A stretch of DNA of 64,000 bases from Poecilobothrus nobilitatus (taxonomy: Eukaryota; Arthropoda; Insecta; Diptera; Dolichopodidae). The stretch's first letter is position 1, and each line of letters opens with the position of its first letter. This document shows, piece by piece, positions 61,389-64,000 of this stretch. The stretch lies in the NCBI GenBank assembly GCA_947095535.1, contig OX352774.1, positions 6,014,001-6,078,000 of the forward strand, in the 5' to 3' direction. The position numbers were made by a program, and so were the translations under genes. The notes under the pieces are model-generated. The model made no database searches, had not been told where the DNA came from, and saw only the letters and a list, made by a program, of their open reading frames with translations.

Positions 61389-63449
61389 TTATATTTCATA
61401 TACAATACAATAATACATTATATAAATATATAAATATTATATATATGCATATATCAAATAGTATGACGCTTTATTTATAGTACGAGTACGATTTACGAAA
61501 CGAACTGAGTTTATACAAAAAACACAAAGCTTTTCTAAATTTCTTTGTAGTTTGTACTTCTACAGAAAATTGCGGAAATTGACAATTCAGATTTCAGTTT
61601 TGAAAAGAACGTCGAAGGAGAACGTAGAATAGACAGTTGTTTGGTAATTAGTATAGAAGAATTAAAGGATAAGCTTAACTATCATAATTTTAATTTGTAT
61701 TAGCATTTAGCAAAGGTAAGAGAAATTTGCAATTTATGTGATATATTAAAACACACAATAAGTTTGCTGATATAAATAAATATATATATATATTTTATCT
61801 ACAATATTATAAATCAAGTAAATTTGATTTTTCGATAAAAAGTAAATTTTCTAAATTAAATTTATTACAGAAAATAAGCCGGCAAACAATTTTTTACTAT
61901 GTATTGTATGTATACATGTACATGTATATTCATTTTTTTACGTAATTATATAGTTTTTATAAATATTTTGTCATAGTTGATTTTGATTTATGTTTAAATC
62001 AATTTTTATATAAAGTTTTTTTTTATTTTTTAAATTATGCACGCATATATCAAATAAAATAAATAACCTTGAAAATGATTTCTAGAATTATAGAGAAAAG
62101 TGCTAATTTTATCTTAAAATAAAAGAATGTTGGGTTATAAGATTTTTTCAATGAGCATTTTTCTAGAATATTTAAATTAAAAATACATTTGTATATTATA
62201 TAGTTATTTTATAAATTTTTAGAATTATAATTTTTAGTGAAATTTGCGGTACACTTATGTATAATAAAATGTAAATGACCGGCAAAAATCTGACGTATCA
62301 CAAATTTATGACTGTCCTTGACGTACACAATACACATTTTTAATTCCTGACTATTGCGGTTTTATTTTATAATTTCCGCTTTGTACAAACGAATTTAATA
62401 TGTATGTAAATGCTTTATGTTTGTTCAAATAAAATATAAATTGATATCTATGTCAGTATTTTAGATATTTTCTAGATTAGCATAAAAAATAATTATTATA
62501 TAAACTCTATTAATTGTGTAAGAAAAAGCTAAAAGATAATGGTAAATGCAATTTATAAAACTGTGTTAACGTTGTAAATTTTAGTAATAATTTTTTTTTA
62601 ATAAATTAATAAAGACATTTTCATTTCACTTGATATTGATTTTTTTTATAGGTACTTAATCTGTATGCTAGTAAATTTTATTTAAACTTAAAGCTCATTT
62701 AAAAAAAAATTTATTGTAAATGTAACACTAATATTTTATATATATGTTTATTGATTCAAACTAATCTTAACAAAATTATTACATTTGACCTTACAAAAAG
62801 TTTTAAGATAATGGTAATTGTATGATGAAATTAATTCGATAGCAATATAGAACTAACACTTTATTCTAATAAAAAGGGTAGATACATAATTTATTTTAAC
62901 ATGCAACAGGCAGTTTGTATCCGTTTTTGTTTTCAATCAATTTTTATTTATATAGTTGCAATCAATTAAAGAAGGAAGTAAGTTTTTTAATAAAATAAAA
63001 ATTAAAAATGACATCTCTTTTAAAGGTAATACATATATTCAAATGATTAATCTATCAAATATAAGTGGAATTCTGGATTTTTTTTTAAAAGAAAATATTA
63101 CTAGAATATAAACATTCTTTGATTTGTGTTTAAAAGCTTTATAGATTGAGAAATGATCAAGTAAAATGGTATAATTTTTATAGTTATTACGTTGCACATA
63201 TAAATTCTGAGCTTCATTTTTCAATGACTATACAAAATTTATTAAATAAAAAATTATATTGCAGGTGTTCAAAAAGTTTCTACTAAAAAAAATTGTAAAG
63301 ATATTTTAATTATAGAAATTTCTTAGGAAAAATTTAATAACTCTTAGTTGTATTAGTAAAATATATAACAAAATAAGAAAAAAAAATTTAGCATTAATTA
63401 AGTTAATTGATATACCTATTATTATAGTGTGGGTTTTTTTTTGTTTTAG
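61389..63449. other. Upstream region, probably 5' exon and intron of the peroxiredoxin gene
   Basis: No confirmed exon. GCAAAG|GTAAGAG at about 61,707-61,719 is a strong donor, and TTTTTTTTTGTTTTAG at 63,434-63,449 is a strong acceptor just before the peroxiredoxin start. A 5' non-coding exon ending near 61,712 is therefore plausible (inference). The stretch 61,575-61,700 could alternatively be transposon-derived (see findings). The rest is AT-rich with a (TA)n tract near 61,780. Confidence 0.4.
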
Positions 63450-63458
63450 ATCGATAAT

Positions 63459-64000
63459 ATGACACCAAAAATTCAAAAACCAGCTCCACAATTCAAAGGA
63501 CAAGCCGTTGTAAATGGACAATTTAAAGAAATTAGTTTGGAAGATTACAAAGGAAAATATGTTGTTTTGTTCTTTTATCCTCTTGATTTTACATTCGTTT
63601 GTCCAACTGAAATTATAGCGTTCTCAGATAGAGCTGAAGAGTTCAGAAAAATAAAATGTGAATTAATAGCATGCTCAACTGATTCCCATTTTACGCATTT
63701 GGCTTGGATAAATACAGCACGTAAAGAAGGTGGGCTGGGCTCACTTAGTATTCCATTACTTGCTGATAAGTCAATGAAAATTGCCAAAGATTATGGTGTA
63801 CTTGATGAAGATTCTGGTATTCCATTCCGCGGATTATTTATTATTGATGGTAAACAAAATTTAAGACAAGTCACTGTAAATGATTTACCAGTTGGAAGAA
63901 ATGTTGATGAAACTCTTAGATTAGTTCAAGCGTTCCAATATACAGATGTTCATGGTGAAGTATGCCCAGCTAATTGGAAACCAGGATCCAAATCAATGGT
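63459..64000 (+). CDS. Jafrac1: Typical 2-Cys peroxiredoxin (cytosolic), 3' part beyond window
   Basis: This is a thiol peroxidase that reduces hydrogen peroxide and organic peroxides, recycled by thioredoxin. An acceptor AG at 63,448-63,449 precedes the ATG at 63,459, and 180 codons run open to the window end. The peroxidatic cysteine is C48 in [13 protein letters not shown], with the PxxxT/SxxC active-site pattern and a conserved R124 in [10 protein letters not shown]. The resolving cysteine is C169 in [16 protein letters not shown] at 91-94 is the loop found in eukaryotic enzymes prone to over-oxidation; the matching C-terminal YF motif would lie outside the window. No signal or transit peptide precedes the domain, so the protein is cytosolic. 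It is very close to Drosophila Jafrac1 and to vertebrate PRDX1/2 types; the symbol is given by that similarity. About 15-20 residues should be missing. Confidence 0.95.
   Translation, partial: MTPKIQKPAPQFKGQAVVNGQFKEISLEDYKGKYVVLFFYPLDFTFVCPTEIIAFSDRAEEFRKIKCELIACSTDSHFTHLAWINTARKEGGLGSLSIPLLADKSMKIAKDYGVLDEDSGIPFRGLFIIDGKQNLRQVTVNDLPVGRNVDETLRLVQAFQYTDVHGEVCPANWKPGSKSM

Overview
This window looks like a nuclear chromosome segment from an insect, most likely a fly in the broad sense (Diptera). It is very AT-rich throughout. The largest gene has GT-AG introns of only about 50-120 bp, and its proteins read as insect proteins. Several repeats carry a CCGTCCGTCCGT / ATAACTCAAAA block between short inverted ACCCTA / TAGGGT ends, a design I remember from Drosophila repeats (memory, not checked). 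The species cannot be named from the sequence alone.

Layout. Bases 1-38,100 hold no protein-coding gene I can support. They are AT-rich intergenic or long-intron DNA studded with transposon relics: two opposed copies of a ~1.05-kb element with internal ~142-bp tandem units (1,491-2,540 and 24,536-25,633), a shorter relative (29,561-30,122), a CAGGGTGT-ended MITE (3,519-4,151), a 978-bp element with 36-bp inverted ends and an array of subterminal motifs (11,609-12,586), a PIF/Harbinger relic with a TAA target duplication (14,099-14,923), a foldback element (20,571-21,393), a LINE reverse-transcriptase tail (31,454-31,651), two tRNA-derived SINEs (34,711-34,888 and 35,657-35,814) and two pairs of dispersed repeats.

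Bases 38,152-45,958 (+) are a seven-exon gene for a very large serine-rich BTB/BACK protein, matching the insect 'serine-enriched protein' (gprs) type, related in layout to vertebrate BTBD8. It carries a single-base reading-frame break in an A-tract at 44,036-44,040. Bases 51,156-53,232 (-) are a two-exon gene for an unrecognised 668-residue protein. The window ends inside a typical 2-Cys peroxiredoxin gene (63,459 onward, +), cut by the window edge.

Bases 54,500-61,400 are a nest of mobile DNA: a broken Jockey-type LINE, a short inverted copy of its 3' tail, a Harbinger-like element containing two palindromes, an ~860-bp hAT element (8-bp duplication GTGTATTG) interrupted by a 5'-truncated LINE with its own 12-bp duplication, and a 419-bp MITE with TTA duplications 10 bp beyond the hAT's outer duplication.

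The three host genes show no functional link to each other. I found no clear new biological system. The best leads are the frame break and the repeated short motif in the BTB gene, the unrecognised gene, the 978-bp element with subterminal motifs, and the tiny palindrome flanked by 9-bp direct repeats.
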